NCBI RefSeq assembly: GCF_037126435.1
Contig: NZ_CP147020.1
Location: 1,511,001 to 1,575,000, forward strand
Reading direction: 5' to 3'
DNA: 64,000 bases
Source: Bernardetia sp. ABR2-2B
GTDB taxonomy: Bacteria > Bacteroidota > Bacteroidia > Cytophagales > Bernardetiaceae
Shown: positions 43,185 through 52,257 of the stretch, piece by piece
Position numbering within the stretch: the stretch's first letter is position 1
Layout of the letters: each line of letters opens with the position of its first letter
Notes under the pieces: generated by a model
Databases searched by the model: none
What the model was told of the DNA's origin: nothing
What the model saw: the letters and a program-made list of their open reading frames with translations, nothing else
Position numbers and translations under genes: made by a program

Positions 43185-44414
43185 ATGGCTCTTAATCGAA
43201 TTTGGATAGGTTTTTTTCTCATTGCTTTTGTTTTTGCAATCTTTCAGTTATTCAATGGAAATATTGAGGTTTTTTCTGAGATTACAAACTCTACTTTCAA
43301 GAGCGCAAAGACAGGCTTCGAAATCTCTCTTTACCTAACAGGTGCAATGGCTCTTTGGCTAGGTATTATGCGAATAGGCGAACAAGCTGGAGCAATTGAG
43401 GTATTGGCAAAGCTTGTAAGTCCGTTATTTCAACATCTTTTCCCAGAAGTACCAAAAAATCACGGAGCTGTTGGTGCAATGCTTATGAATTTTTCAGCAA
43501 ATATGTTGGGCTTAGACAATGCAGCTACACCATTAGGATTGAAGGCAATGGAAGAATTACAATCTCTAAACCCAAAACCTGAAACGGCTAGTAATGCACA
43601 AATTATGTTTTTGGTTTTGAATACTTCTGGTCTAACTATTATTCCTGTTTCTGTTATGGTTTATAGGGCACAAGCTGGAGCAGTCAATCCTGCTGAAATT
43701 TTTGTTCCTATTCTGATAGCTACTTTTTTTGCTACACTTGCTGGTATTTTGGCTGTCGGAATCAAACAAAAACTAAATCTTTTTCACCCTGTGGTTATTG
43801 CTTATTTGGGTGGACTTACAGCTTTCATTTCACTTATTACTTGGTTTTTTAGTACGTTATCACAAGAAAAAATTAGTTTATATTCCTCTGTTGCAAGTAA
43901 CTTTATTTTGTTTGGTGTGATGGTAGGTTTTATTGCTTGGGCAGCTTTCAAGAAGGTAAATGTTTATGAAACTTTCATTGAAGGAGCAAAAGAGGGTTTT
44001 TCAATCGCCATAAAAGTAATTCCTTATTTGGTTGCGATGTTAGTTGCGATTGGAGTTTTTCGTGCTTCAGGTGCAATGGAAATGCTTATTTCTGCTGTCA
44101 GTTGGTTTGTTTCTTTGTTTGGTTTTGATACTGAATTTGTAAAAGCTCTACCAGTTGCGATTATGAAGCCACTTAGTGGAAGTGGAGCAAGAGGACTTAT
44201 GATTGATGCCTTCACAACACACGGAGTAGATTCTTTTGTTGGAAAAGTGGCTGCAACGCTTCAAGGTTCTACTGACACTACATTTTATGTATTGGCTGTT
44301 TATTTTGGTTCTGTTAATATCAAAAACACAAGATATGCTGTTAGTTGTGGTTTGATTGCTGATGGAGTGGGTGTCGTGGCAGCAATTCTACTTAGTTATT
44401 TATTTTTTGCTTGA
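43185..44414 (+). CDS. Nucleoside-recognition (Gate) membrane protein, SpmA-SpmB fusion
   Basis: A 409-residue inner-membrane protein in which the two halves correspond to spore maturation proteins A and B of Bacillus. The first ~205 residues include ALWLGIMRIGEQAGAIEVLAKLVSPL and LMNFSANMLGLDNAATPLGLKAM, the SpmA Gate motif. The second half includes EGAKEGFSIAIKVIPYLVAMLVAIGVFRASGAME and ALPVAIMKPLSGSGARGLMID, followed by QGSTDTTFYVLAVYFGSVNIKNTRYAV, as in SpmB. Fused forms are common in non-sporulating Bacteroidota. The transported molecule is unknown; sporulation is not implied. The large palindrome at 44444-44487 lies 30 bases after the stop and may end the transcript. Confidence 0.92.
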   Translation: MALNRIWIGFFLIAFVFAIFQLFNGNIEVFSEITNSTFKSAKTGFEISLYLTGAMALWLGIMRIGEQAGAIEVLAKLVSPLFQHLFPEVPKNHGAVGAMLMNFSANMLGLDNAATPLGLKAMEELQSLNPKPETASNAQIMFLVLNTSGLTIIPVSVMVYRAQAGAVNPAEIFVPILIATFFATLAGILAVGIKQKLNLFHPVVIAYLGGLTAFISLITWFFSTLSQEKISLYSSVASNFILFGVMVGFIAWAAFKKVNVYETFIEGAKEGFSIAIKVIPYLVAMLVAIGVFRASGAMEMLISAVSWFVSLFGFDTEFVKALPVAIMKPLSGSGARGLMIDAFTTHGVDSFVGKVAATLQGSTDTTFYVLAVYFGSVNIKNTRYAVSCGLIADGVGVVAAILLSYLFFA

Positions 44415-44422
44415 GAAAGATT

Positions 44423-44562
44423 GAAATTATTTAAGAATATAGATTTTTCCTTAGAATTGGGTTTGCAAACCCAACTCTAAGGAAAAATAACCCTGCCATT
44501 GTTAGTGTTTTAGCGAAGCGATACCAACAAATACACGTACAAATCTATTCCTAAACAACTTC
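44423..44562. repeat. Nested inverted-repeat element, copy 2
   Basis: Outer arms at 44423-44446 and 44541-44562 are imperfect inverted repeats containing AAATCTATTCCTAAACAACTTC. Inside lie two hairpins: a 22 bp loopless palindrome at 44444-44487 with one mismatch (arms beginning TTTTTCCTTAGA), and TTGTTAGTGT...ATACCAACAA at 44499-44530, which matches the inverted inner hairpin of the element at 28559-28656 in all but a few positions. The right end abuts a gene fragment. Confidence 0.8.
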
Positions 44563-44565
44563 ATC

Positions 44566-44622
44566 TCATTCTAAAATTAAATTTCCTGTAATTGGGTCTT
44601 GACGGTTTTGATTGAGGAAATT
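44566..44622 (-). pseudogene. Fragment of a paralogue of the neighbouring zinc-ribbon gene
   Basis: On the minus strand this reads NFLNQNRQDPITGNLILE and then stop. It matches residues 13-30 of the gene at 44648-45571 (DFLKQNRKDPITGDLIVE). Upstream is an in-frame TGA, so no protein can be made. It is a leftover 5' fragment, cut off next to the palindromic element. Confidence 0.75.
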
Positions 44623-44647
44623 AATTCAAGTTATTTGCTTGAAGCTT

Positions 44648-45571
44648 CTACACCCATATATTTTGATTTTCCTTATTTAGTTTATTTATGTTATGTCTCA
44701 TGCTATCAGGCACTCCTTCAAAACGAATAGATGTATCTTTAGAGACAAGTTGTATTTGTTGTATAATATCATTTATTTTTGTAAAACTTACTGTTTTTCC
44801 ATTGGTAACTTTTAGAGAAAAATCCAGTTTTTGACCATCTTTTGTGGTAATAGAAAGACCTTGCAAACCATAAATAAAATTGAAATGAGTAATGTTTTGA
44901 TAATCAACAGAATATGCTTTTTGTAATTTATCATAATAAAGAAGAATAGAGTTTTTCTGAAAAGTTAATAACGGATGTTCTTTTTTTACACCTGTATCTA
45001 CATCAATATCTGATTTTGTGTTGTTAACATTTATCCATATTGTAAAATAGAACATTCCTGCCATAACCATGTAAGCACAATTTCTAAGACTAAAAGGAAT
45101 AATAAACCATATAGCAAAGAAAATTAGAAGCCCCCAAGTCTTTAAAAAATAGTCTGTCTTTTTATAAAGCTTCTGTTCAAAACTTATTTCCAAAAACTCA
45201 TTTTGTAGTATTCTTTTATTGAAAAAGAAATTGACTCTTCTCTCTTTCCAATCTTTTGAGTTTTTAAGACGTTTGGTTACTTTCTCAAATGTGTTATGTT
45301 TTATATCACGAATTAAAAAATTAATCCCTTTTAGCTCTTCATTGATACTCAAATTTAATGCTGTTACCTTAGGAAATTGAGCTAAAGTACGTTTAGAACT
45401 ACAATGCTTACCCTCTAAATATTCCCATGTGTCTTTCAAAAAAGTAGATTTACATTCTTGACAAAAAACTACCTCATCTCCTTCTACAATCAAATCTCCT
45501 GTGATTGGGTCTTTACGATTTTGTTTGAGGAAATCAACGTGTTTTTGTTTACTGATTTTATGAACATGCAT
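44648..45571 (-). CDS. Zinc-ribbon membrane protein, unknown function
   Basis: A 307-residue protein. The N-terminal region (KQNRKDPITGDLIVEGDEVVFCQECKSTFLKDTWEYLEGKHC) has a C-x2-C pair and an H-C pair spaced like a treble-clef or RING-related zinc finger, a module found at the start of several unstudied Bacteroidota proteins. Two membrane helices follow near residues 145-180 (WGLLIFFAIWFIIPFSL; AYMVMAGMFYFTIWI). The C-terminal ~125 residues are soluble and read as a beta-rich PH-like domain (ILLYYDKLQKAYSVDYQNITHFN; LSITTKDGQKLDFSLK). No enzyme motif is visible. A fragment of a second copy lies just downstream, so the family was duplicated locally. Confidence 0.75.
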   Translation of the reverse strand: MHVHKISKQKHVDFLKQNRKDPITGDLIVEGDEVVFCQECKSTFLKDTWEYLEGKHCSSKRTLAQFPKVTALNLSINEELKGINFLIRDIKHNTFEKVTKRLKNSKDWKERRVNFFFNKRILQNEFLEISFEQKLYKKTDYFLKTWGLLIFFAIWFIIPFSLRNCAYMVMAGMFYFTIWINVNNTKSDIDVDTGVKKEHPLLTFQKNSILLYYDKLQKAYSVDYQNITHFNFIYGLQGLSITTKDGQKLDFSLKVTNGKTVSFTKINDIIQQIQLVSKDTSIRFEGVPDSMRHNINKLNKENQNIWV

Positions 45572-45706
45572 AATAAATAAAAGACTGAAATTGTATGGCT
45601 CAAATTATTTTCTAACGCAAGATGCTCTTTTGATGTTTATCTTTGTGTCAAACATATTTAAAATTACACCTAAAAAACTTATACAAAATATTTCTTTTAC
45701 ACAAAT

Positions 45707-45738
45707 TTTGTATAATTCAAAAATAAATCTTAACTTTG
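45707..45738 (+). promoter_or_regulatory. Sigma-70 promoter of the infA-rplQ operon
   Basis: TTTG (45707-45710), exactly 20 bases, TAACTTTG (45731-45738) is a perfect Bacteroidota consensus. Transcription from about 45744 would give a leader of some 255 bases before infA. Confidence 0.78.
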
Positions 45739-45744
45739 CAGTTC

Positions 45745-46000
45745 GTTAAAAAGCGGGTAGATAACAAAAATTTAGACTTTTATTTAGATTTGTATTCATA
45801 TTTTGAAGCAAAATAAGAACTAGAATAAGCTCTGAATTTAGAAAAAATAATCTCTCTTTAATGGTTTTAATAATAGTTTAATTCTATTGAATAGCGTTGT
45901 TCTGCCTCTACATAGAATAAATGAATGTTTTTGAAAATTTATTTCATTCTATAATTATCTAAATTCTAACTTATTAAATCTAAACTCTAAATTTAATTTT
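45745..46000 (+). other. Long 5' leader of the infA operon
   Basis: This AT-rich stretch between the promoter and infA has no open frame with support. A weak GAATAAAT/ATTTATTTC hairpin lies near 45926-45956. A regulatory role, for example autogenous control by a ribosomal protein, is possible but not shown. Confidence 0.5.
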
Positions 46001-46219
46001 ATGGCTAAACAAGATAGCATCGAACAAGACGGAACAGTATCAGAAGCATTATCAAATGCAATGTTTCGTGTCTCTCTTCAAAACGGACACGAAGTAACTG
46101 CTCATATTTCTGGAAAAATGCGTATGAATTATATCAAAATTCTTCCAGGAGATAAAGTGAAGTTAGAAATGTCTCCGTATGACTTAACAAAAGCCCGTAT
46201 CGTATATCGCTACAAATAA
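46001..46219 (+). CDS. infA: Translation initiation factor IF-1
   Basis: IF-1 binds the ribosomal A site during initiation. The 72-residue OB-fold protein has the expected sequence features: [69 protein letters not shown], compared here by position: GTV near 12, FRV near 22, HISGKMR near 34 and LTKARIVYR near the end. Length and all landmarks are normal. It is the first gene of the ribosomal cluster and has a consensus promoter 270 bases upstream. The rpmJ gene follows after 116 bases. Confidence 0.97.
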   Translation: MAKQDSIEQDGTVSEALSNAMFRVSLQNGHEVTAHISGKMRMNYIKILPGDKVKLEMSPYDLTKARIVYRYK

Positions 46220-46335
46220 AAACGTAGGTCGCCTTTGTTTTTCTTTTGATTGTTGCTGATTAAAAAGAAAAATTCATAAGACGATGTTCTTTTTTTCTTT
46301 ATATAAATAAACTTTTCACATCAATTTTCAATACT

Positions 46336-46452
46336 ATGAAAGTTAGAGCTTCCGTAAAAAAGCGTAGCGTAGATTGCAAAATCGTACGTCGCAATGGAAA
46401 AGTTTACGTTATCAACAAGAAAAACCCTCGCTTTAAGCAGCGTCAAGGTTAA
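46336..46452 (+). CDS. rpmJ: Ribosomal protein L36 (C-minus type)
   Basis: The 38-residue protein starts [19 protein letters not shown] and ends NPRFKQRQG, which is diagnostic for bL36 of the large ribosomal subunit. Only one cysteine remains and the zinc-binding C-C-C-H set is lost, so this is the zinc-independent C-minus form. The position between infA and rpsM is the conventional one. It is short and easily overlooked. Confidence 0.97.
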   Translation: MKVRASVKKRSVDCKIVRRNGKVYVINKKNPRFKQRQG

Positions 46453-46632
46453 TTTTGTTTTTTTTGATCGAATTATAATTTTAATTAATTACTATTTAGC
46501 TCAAAAAATGCGTAACCTTTTTGTATTAGGAATGAAGATAGTGAATTATTAAAGGTTTTCTGAAACCGTAATTCATAATTCGTAATTCGTAATCGTATTA
46601 AATAAATCATCACTTAGAATTAATCAGCTAAT

Positions 46633-47001
46633 ATGGCAAGGATTCAAGGTGTCGATATTCCAGATAATAAGCGTGGAGTCATTAGTTTGACATACATCTT
46701 TGGTGTTGGAAATACTCGTGCAGGTCAGATTTTAGACGCAGCAGGAGTTGATCATAACAAAAAAGCTAAAGATTGGTCTGACGATGAAGCTAAAGCTATT
46801 CGTGAATATATCGGCGAAAACTTCAAAGTAGAAGGTGAACTAAAATCTGAAGTACAACTAAACATCAAGCGTTTGATGGATATTGGTTGTTACCGTGGAT
46901 TACGTCATCGTAAAGGACTTCCTGTAAGAGGACAGCGTACACAAACAAATGCACGTACTCGTAAAGGAAAGCCTAAAACAGTGGCAAACAAAAAGAAATA
47001 A
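46633..47001 (+). CDS. rpsM: Ribosomal protein S13
   Basis: Small-subunit head protein uS13 (122 residues), contacting 16S rRNA, the P-site tRNA and bridge B1. [26 protein letters not shown] at the start, [30 protein letters not shown] near residues 85-115 and the basic C-terminus are characteristic. It is preceded by a 180-base spacer containing ATTCGTAAT words at 46567-46597 and a small GGTTT/AAACC hairpin. Identification is certain. Confidence 0.98.
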   Translation: MARIQGVDIPDNKRGVISLTYIFGVGNTRAGQILDAAGVDHNKKAKDWSDDEAKAIREYIGENFKVEGELKSEVQLNIKRLMDIGCYRGLRHRKGLPVRGQRTQTNARTRKGKPKTVANKKK

Positions 47002-47161
47002 TAATTTTTACTTTTATCTTTATTATAATAATAGGGATAAGAAAAAGTCTAGTAAAGACAAATTACATTTATCAGATAACTTATTCGTAATGAATTTCAT
47101 TCGTAATTTGTAATCTATAATTCGTAATTGATTCTTTGCAGCTTAAACGTTTAAAAAACTT

Positions 47162-47554
47162 ATGGCACAAAAGCGTAAAGACAAAGCCAAAAAACGAGTA
47201 GTGAAAGTAGCTGCTGTGGGACAAGCTCACATCAAAGCATCTTTCAACAACGTTATTATTTCTATGACTAACGAAGCAGGTCAGGTTATTACTTGGGCAA
47301 CAGCTGGTAAAATGGGTTTCAGAGGTTCTAAAAAGAATACTCCTTATGCAGCTCAAACAGCAGCTCGTGATTGCGCTCAAAAAGCGTATGACTTGGGTCT
47401 TCGTAAAGTAGAAGTATTTGTCAAAGGACCAGGTTCTGGTCGTGAGGCAGCTATTCGTACAATCCATAGTGTAGGTATTGACATTACGTCTATCAAAGAT
47501 GTAACTCCTCTTCCTCACAACGGTTGTCGTCCTCCGAAACGTCGTAGAGTATAA
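47162..47554 (+). CDS. rpsK: Ribosomal protein S11
   Basis: Small-subunit platform protein uS11, 130 residues. Signature segments [44 protein letters not shown] and [15 protein letters not shown], ending in [13 protein letters not shown], are intact. The gene follows rpsM after a 160-base spacer with ATTCGTAAT-type words (47086-47138), which is long for this normally tight operon. Identification is certain. Confidence 0.98.
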   Translation: MAQKRKDKAKKRVVKVAAVGQAHIKASFNNVIISMTNEAGQVITWATAGKMGFRGSKKNTPYAAQTAARDCAQKAYDLGLRKVEVFVKGPGSGREAAIRTIHSVGIDITSIKDVTPLPHNGCRPPKRRRV

Positions 47555-48078
47555 TCTTTATATTCTATCTAATTTAAAAATTCAGATACTTCAAAGTATC
47601 TACTATAGATATAGATTAGACGAAAAGGACAGGCTAACAAAATTTAGGTAGAATTTTCTATCTCGCTTCTTTCCACTTCTAGCGTAAAAAGAATGAGTGA
47701 GTTGAAACGTTTAGGAGCTATTCTCCCTTGTTGCGTGCTTTAGATAAAATTTAGATATAGTTTTGATAGTTATAGATATTTTAAATCGACTGGCTCGGCA
47801 ACTCTTATTTTTTTGAAAACGGATTAGTTATAACCTTTCTAATCGTCTGTGTTCTAAGAGAAAATTTACCAAACTGACAGTATTTGCAGTTTGTAATCTT
47901 AAAAAATAAGTAACGTAGAGAAGGACTAGAATACCCCGTTTAGCTCACGACTGTAAAAATCGATATGTTTATTTTCTCTCTTTTAATTTAAGAGCATTTA
48001 AACAAAATCACTTATTTTTACTTTTAAGAATTTATTTTTAATTTTCGTCAGAAATAGCACGAAAAATAACAAAACAGT
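47555..48078. other. 524-base spacer between rpsK and rpsD
   Basis: No open frame with coding character is present on either strand. Hairpins GATACTT/AAGTATC at 47585-47600 and AAACTG/CAGTTT near 47872-47893 are visible. In most bacteria rpsK and rpsD are almost contiguous. The spacer could hold a regulatory leader bound by S4, a further promoter, or an unrecognised RNA; none can be proven. Confidence 0.65.
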
Positions 48079-48684
48079 ATGGCACGTTATACAGGACCTA
48101 CGGCAAAAATTGCAAGACGTTTCGGAGAGGCAATCTTCGGACCAAGCAAAGCCTTAAAGAAAAAAGCTTATCCGCCGGGTCAGCATGGAAAAGGTCGTCG
48201 TCGTAAAGTATCAGATTATGCAGTCCAGTTGATGGAAAAGCAAAAAGTCAAACATACTTACGGTGTACTTGAGCGTCAGTTTTCGAACGTATTTAAACAT
48301 GCAGTTCGAGCACAAGGCTCAACAGGCGAAAACCTTATGAAATTCTTAGAAACACGTTTGGATAATGTAGTTTATCGTTTGGGTATTGCACCTACACGTA
48401 GAGCTGCTCGTCAGCTTGTTTCTCACAAACATATTACCGTAAACGGAGAAATTGTAAATATTGCCTCTTATTCATTACGCCCTGGCGATTTAGTTGGAGT
48501 ACGTGAAAAATCAAAATCTTTGCAAATCATTACTGATGCTTTGAGTGGTAGAGCAAATGCTCGTTACTCTTGGTTGGAGTGGGATAATACAGAGATGCAA
48601 GGTCGATTTATGATGCTTCCTGAGCGTGAGGAAATTCCAGAGAATGTTCAAGAACGTTTAATCGTCGAATTATACTCTAAATAA
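48079..48684 (+). CDS. rpsD: Ribosomal protein S4
   Basis: Small-subunit assembly-initiating protein uS4, 201 residues. [26 protein letters not shown] and [26 protein letters not shown] are the start of the family, and the S4 RNA-binding domain [35 protein letters not shown] is at about residues 92-126. The N-terminal zinc-binding cysteines of some S4 proteins are absent, as expected for this lineage. S4 often represses its own operon by binding a leader, which makes the long spacer upstream interesting. Identification is certain. Confidence 0.98.
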   Translation: MARYTGPTAKIARRFGEAIFGPSKALKKKAYPPGQHGKGRRRKVSDYAVQLMEKQKVKHTYGVLERQFSNVFKHAVRAQGSTGENLMKFLETRLDNVVYRLGIAPTRRAARQLVSHKHITVNGEIVNIASYSLRPGDLVGVREKSKSLQIITDALSGRANARYSWLEWDNTEMQGRFMMLPEREEIPENVQERLIVELYSK

Positions 48685-48881
48685 TCCTAGCTTATCTTTA
48701 ACCTAATAATAAATAACTTTCAACTTATTTATTATGAAGATTTAGTTTATCAGAATTATTATTTCGATTGTAACTTATTTTATATGTAGTTACACTCCTA
48801 ATCCGTAATTCATACTCTTTAATTCTTTCATAAGGTTATCAATTCTTTTAAAAAAACACTTCAAAATATACAGTAAGTTCT

Positions 48882-49874
48882 ATGGCAGTATTAGCGTTTC
48901 AAATGCCCGACAAAGTGGTAATGGAGAAAGCCGATGATTTTCACGGTATCTTCGAATTCAAACCATTAGAACCCGGTTATGGTGTAACTGTTGGTAACGC
49001 ACTTCGTCGTGTATTGCTTTCTTCATTAGAAGGATATGCAATCATCGGTATCAAAATGGGTTCAGTTTTACATGAGTTTTCTACCGTCGAAGGCGTTGTA
49101 GAAGATGTAAGCGAAATCATTTTGAATTTAAAGATGTTGCGTCTTAAAAAATTAGTAGAAGATGAGTCTAGTCAGAAGATTACAATTCAACTTTCTGGAA
49201 AATCCGAACTAACAGGAAAAGATATCACAGATGCTACCAATGAATTTGAGGTGTTGAATCCAGAATTGGTAATCTGTCACATGGACGAATCAGTAGAACT
49301 CGAACTTGAACTTTTCTTAGATAAAGGACGTGGATACGTTCCTGCTGAGGAAAATCGTCAAGCAGAAAATTCTTCAAGCTATATTCCAATAGATGCTATC
49401 TATACACCAATTAAAAATGTAACATATAGCATCGAAAATACTCGTGTTGAGCAAAAAACGGATTATGAAAAATTAGTTATGGATATCCAAACTGATGGTT
49501 CTATTCATCCAGAAGATGCTCTTAAAGGTGCAGCTCATTTACTTATGCGTCATTTGGCTCTAATTTCTGACCAAAATATAACGCTTGACTATTTAGAGAC
49601 ACAACAAGAGGAAGAAGTAGATGAAGAATTTGTAAGAATGCGTAAGCAACTCAAAACAGCTCTTTCAGAAATGGACTTATCTGTTCGTGCTTACAACTGC
49701 TTAAAAGCAGCAAATATTCGTACACTTGGCGACCTTGTAAGTTTGGAAATCTCTGATATGATGAAATTCCGTAACTTTGGTAAGAAATCACTTACTGAAT
49801 TGGAACAACTTGTATCTGATTTAGGACTTACTTTTGGATTAGACATTAGCAAATACAAACTAGACGAAGATTAA
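48882..49874 (+). CDS. rpoA: RNA polymerase alpha subunit
   Basis: The 330-residue subunit contains both domains. The N-terminal assembly domain includes [25 protein letters not shown] (about residues 31-55) with the dimerisation helix, and [24 protein letters not shown] near 195-215. A linker rich in acidic residues ([11 protein letters not shown]) leads to the C-terminal domain, with [24 protein letters not shown] and [16 protein letters not shown] as helix-hairpin-helix elements contacting UP-elements and activators. It lies 197 bases after rpsD in the same direction. Identification is certain. Confidence 0.98.
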   Translation: MAVLAFQMPDKVVMEKADDFHGIFEFKPLEPGYGVTVGNALRRVLLSSLEGYAIIGIKMGSVLHEFSTVEGVVEDVSEIILNLKMLRLKKLVEDESSQKITIQLSGKSELTGKDITDATNEFEVLNPELVICHMDESVELELELFLDKGRGYVPAEENRQAENSSSYIPIDAIYTPIKNVTYSIENTRVEQKTDYEKLVMDIQTDGSIHPEDALKGAAHLLMRHLALISDQNITLDYLETQQEEEVDEEFVRMRKQLKTALSEMDLSVRAYNCLKAANIRTLGDLVSLEISDMMKFRNFGKKSLTELEQLVSDLGLTFGLDISKYKLDED

Positions 49875-49993
49875 TTTTATCTTTTACTTGTATTAGAATA
49901 TTGTCTGATTTAATGTTCTACTACTGGCATTTAATACAGAACTCCAGGCAAGGTTTGTTTTTATGAAATAAACTTGTCCAAACTTATACGAAA

Positions 49994-50524
49994 ATGAGAC
50001 ACGGAAAAAAATTCAATCATTTAGGGCGTACATCATCTCACCGTAAGGCGATGCTCTCTAACATGGCAGCCTCTCTCATAATGCACAAACGTATTCAGAC
50101 AACAACTGCGAAAGCGAAAGCATTACGCAAATATGTTGAGCCTTTGATTACTCGTGCAAAGGGTGGAACTCAAAACGACCAACGTGTTGTTTTTTCTTAC
50201 CTTCAAGACAAAGAGGCTACCAAAGAGCTTTTCAATGAAGTAGCTCGTAAAGTGGGTGAGCGTCCGGGAGGATACACACGCATTATCAAACTTAGTTTGC
50301 CTCGTTTGGGCGATAATTCTGATGTTTGCTTTATCGAACTTGTAGATTATAATGAACTTATGCTACAAGAATCAAGCAGCACAGGACGTACTCGTCGTGG
50401 TCGTCGTAAGAAGAAAAAATCTTCTTCTAATGATGCTACACAAACAGCAGCTTCTACAGAAGCAACTGCAGAGCAAACAGAAGAAAAGAAAGCTGATGAT
50501 GCTTCTTCTAGCGAAGAAGAGTAA
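49994..50524 (+). CDS. rplQ: Ribosomal protein L17 with acidic C-terminal extension
   Basis: Large-subunit protein bL17 near the peptide exit. The core of about 118 residues begins [29 protein letters not shown] and contains [17 protein letters not shown] and [11 protein letters not shown]. It is followed by ~55 low-complexity residues: a basic [14 protein letters not shown] patch and then an Ala/Thr/Glu-rich tail ending SSSEEE. Such tails are frequent in Bacteroidota L17 and are not part of the ribosomal fold. The gene ends the operon, as shown by the terminator 27 bases later. Confidence 0.97.
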   Translation: MRHGKKFNHLGRTSSHRKAMLSNMAASLIMHKRIQTTTAKAKALRKYVEPLITRAKGGTQNDQRVVFSYLQDKEATKELFNEVARKVGERPGGYTRIIKLSLPRLGDNSDVCFIELVDYNELMLQESSSTGRTRRGRRKKKKSSSNDATQTAASTEATAEQTEEKKADDASSSEEE

Positions 50525-50550
50525 TCAAAATTTGGCTTTCTCAATATGTA

Positions 50551-50597
50551 AATAACACCTTTTTAATTCTTATAGATTTAGAAAGGTGTTATTTTTT
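50551..50597. terminator. Terminator of the ribosomal operon
   Basis: AATAACACCTTT (50551-50562) pairs with AAAGGTGTTATT (50582-50593), followed by TTTTTTG. The stem can also serve the convergent gene at 50610. Confidence 0.87.
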
Positions 50598-50609
50598 GTA
50601 GTCAATAAT

Positions 50610-51224
50610 TTAAAATGTATAAGTGAATCTCATTTGGTTTGGAGCAAGAGAAAGCGAAACAGGAATCTCATATAAGGTGTTGGATTGTCTTTTATTGAGT
50701 GCATAGGCTGTCAAATCAAAAGCAAACAAAAATCCTCCTTGCAAAATGAGTGATTTTCCATAACCTAGAAAACGATTCGTATTTTTTATAGTCGTTTCCG
50801 TTTTTGCTCGTTCTCTTAAATATAATCCTGCTGCCATATATCCTACATCAATTCCAGTATTGAGTAAAAAAAGTGATTCTGTCGAATGATAAGCTTTCAG
50901 GGTTTGTGAATAATTCAAATCTGTATTTTTTTTGCCAAATAAAAGACTGCTTCCTGCCAAAGCAAAATTGACAGTATTCCAATAGATATTGAATTGATGA
51001 AAATACTTATCTTCGCCATTACTAACTCCTGTTGCTAGAGTTGCACCACTATATGCAAAATTAGCAACTGACCAACCTCCCAAAACATACATAGAGTTTT
51101 TTTGAAGAGAAAGACGTTCTTTGTTTATTTGAGGTAAATCAATCCGATTTTCTTGAGCAAAAGAAGAATTAGTAAAGAGAACAAATAAAAATAGAGATAG
51201 AAAAATAATCTTTTTTGTAAACAT
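50610..51224 (-). CDS. Exported membrane-associated protein, unknown
   Basis: The ATG at 51224 is chosen because it opens a signal peptide (MFTKKIIFLSLFLFVLFTNSSFAQ); an in-frame start at 51263 would bury it. The mature protein of about 180 residues contains hydrophobic stretches such as MYVLGGWSVANFAYSGATLATG, FALAGSSLLFG, GIDVGYMAAGLYL and LQGGFLFAFDLTAYAL, separated by short loops, and ends in SLAPNQMRFTYTF, with a terminal phenylalanine. This suits either several membrane helices or an outer-membrane barrel; the former looks likelier. Similar Bacteroidota proteins are known only as uncharacterised families. It is a single gene convergent with rplQ. Confidence 0.75.
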   Translation of the reverse strand: MFTKKIIFLSLFLFVLFTNSSFAQENRIDLPQINKERLSLQKNSMYVLGGWSVANFAYSGATLATGVSNGEDKYFHQFNIYWNTVNFALAGSSLLFGKKNTDLNYSQTLKAYHSTESLFLLNTGIDVGYMAAGLYLRERAKTETTIKNTNRFLGYGKSLILQGGFLFAFDLTAYALNKRQSNTLYEIPVSLSLAPNQMRFTYTF

Positions 51225-51475
51225 AAAAATAGCGAGTTGAAAAAATAAAATAATTGAAATCACTGTGCTAACACTTTGAAGTAAGTTTAGTTTGTTTTGT
51301 GTTAGAGCTATTTTTCAAAACAACAATTTTGAGTTTATACACAATTACAAGAAACTGCTTATTGAAAGAGCTAAAAAAACTAATAAATCCCTTTCATTAG
51401 CCTAACACCAGAACTTCATCAAAAATATAGTAAAATTTGAAAAAATAAATGAAGCAAATTAATTTATTGTAAGAA

Positions 51476-52081
51476 ATGAAGATATTAAAATGGATACTCA
51501 TAATTGGAGGAGGAGCTTTTGCTTTATATATTGTTGGTTCAATAGTAATGATAATAGCTATGTTTGCTCAGTTTGACTCATCTAGTTATGAAGAATTGGT
51601 TTCTAATTACGAAGACAAATCAATAGAAATTCGTAGTTTGGAAGATTTTATTAGTTCTAGGCTTCCTCAAAATAAAAATATAGAAATTGAATTTGAGAAC
51701 TATTCTATAAGTAGGTTTTATGTAAAAATAGATGGAAAATATAACCCTAATTTAGATATTGGTACAAAGTCAGTAGAAGAAGAAGACTTATTGAAAGAAT
51801 TAAATTGGACTTATAAAACTATTGATTCTTTGAAACAAAAATTAGATAACGGTAATTGTATTTCTATTCAAAGTGGTAATCCTTGTCAAATTGGATATCG
51901 AAGGCACGGAATGGGAATGTACTTTTATAATTTATTTGATGAGCCAGTTCCAGATAGTTTGACTAATAATTATAATGATAGTTGTAGGTATATTTTGTAT
52001 GAAAGAGATGTCGCTATGGAATGGCTTGGTGGTGCTATTGGTGTTCAGTGTTTTCCTGAATTTAATAGAAAAAAAAGATAA
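51476..52081 (+). CDS. Hypothetical protein with N-terminal membrane anchor
   Basis: A 201-residue protein. One hydrophobic helix at residues ~5-30 (WILIIGGGAFALYIVGSIVMIIAMF) anchors it; the rest is polar, with a region reading FENYSISRFYVKIDGKYNPNLDIG and two cysteines (about 132 and 141) that could form a disulfide outside the cytosol. No family recognised. Its upstream region (51360-51455) is similar over about 80 bases to that of the following dcp-like gene (52138-52230), suggesting a duplicated promoter region. Confidence 0.72.
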   Translation: MKILKWILIIGGGAFALYIVGSIVMIIAMFAQFDSSSYEELVSNYEDKSIEIRSLEDFISSRLPQNKNIEIEFENYSISRFYVKIDGKYNPNLDIGTKSVEEEDLLKELNWTYKTIDSLKQKLDNGNCISIQSGNPCQIGYRRHGMGMYFYNLFDEPVPDSLTNNYNDSCRYILYERDVAMEWLGGAIGVQCFPEFNRKKR

Positions 52082-52257
52082 TTAAGTCTGTTTAGAAAAG
52101 AAGTAATTTTATAAACTAACAGTCATTTCATTTTCACATTCACAAAAAAACCTAATAAATACCCTTTCAGTAGCCTAGCAACAAAATTTTATCAAAAGTA
52201 TAGTTAAATTTAAAGTTGTAAATAAAAACTCAACTCTTATCAAACCTATACTCAAAG

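Noticed and set aside
43185-44414. Evidence for sporulation
   Set aside because: SpmA/SpmB-type proteins are widespread in non-sporulating bacteria, and no other spore gene is present.
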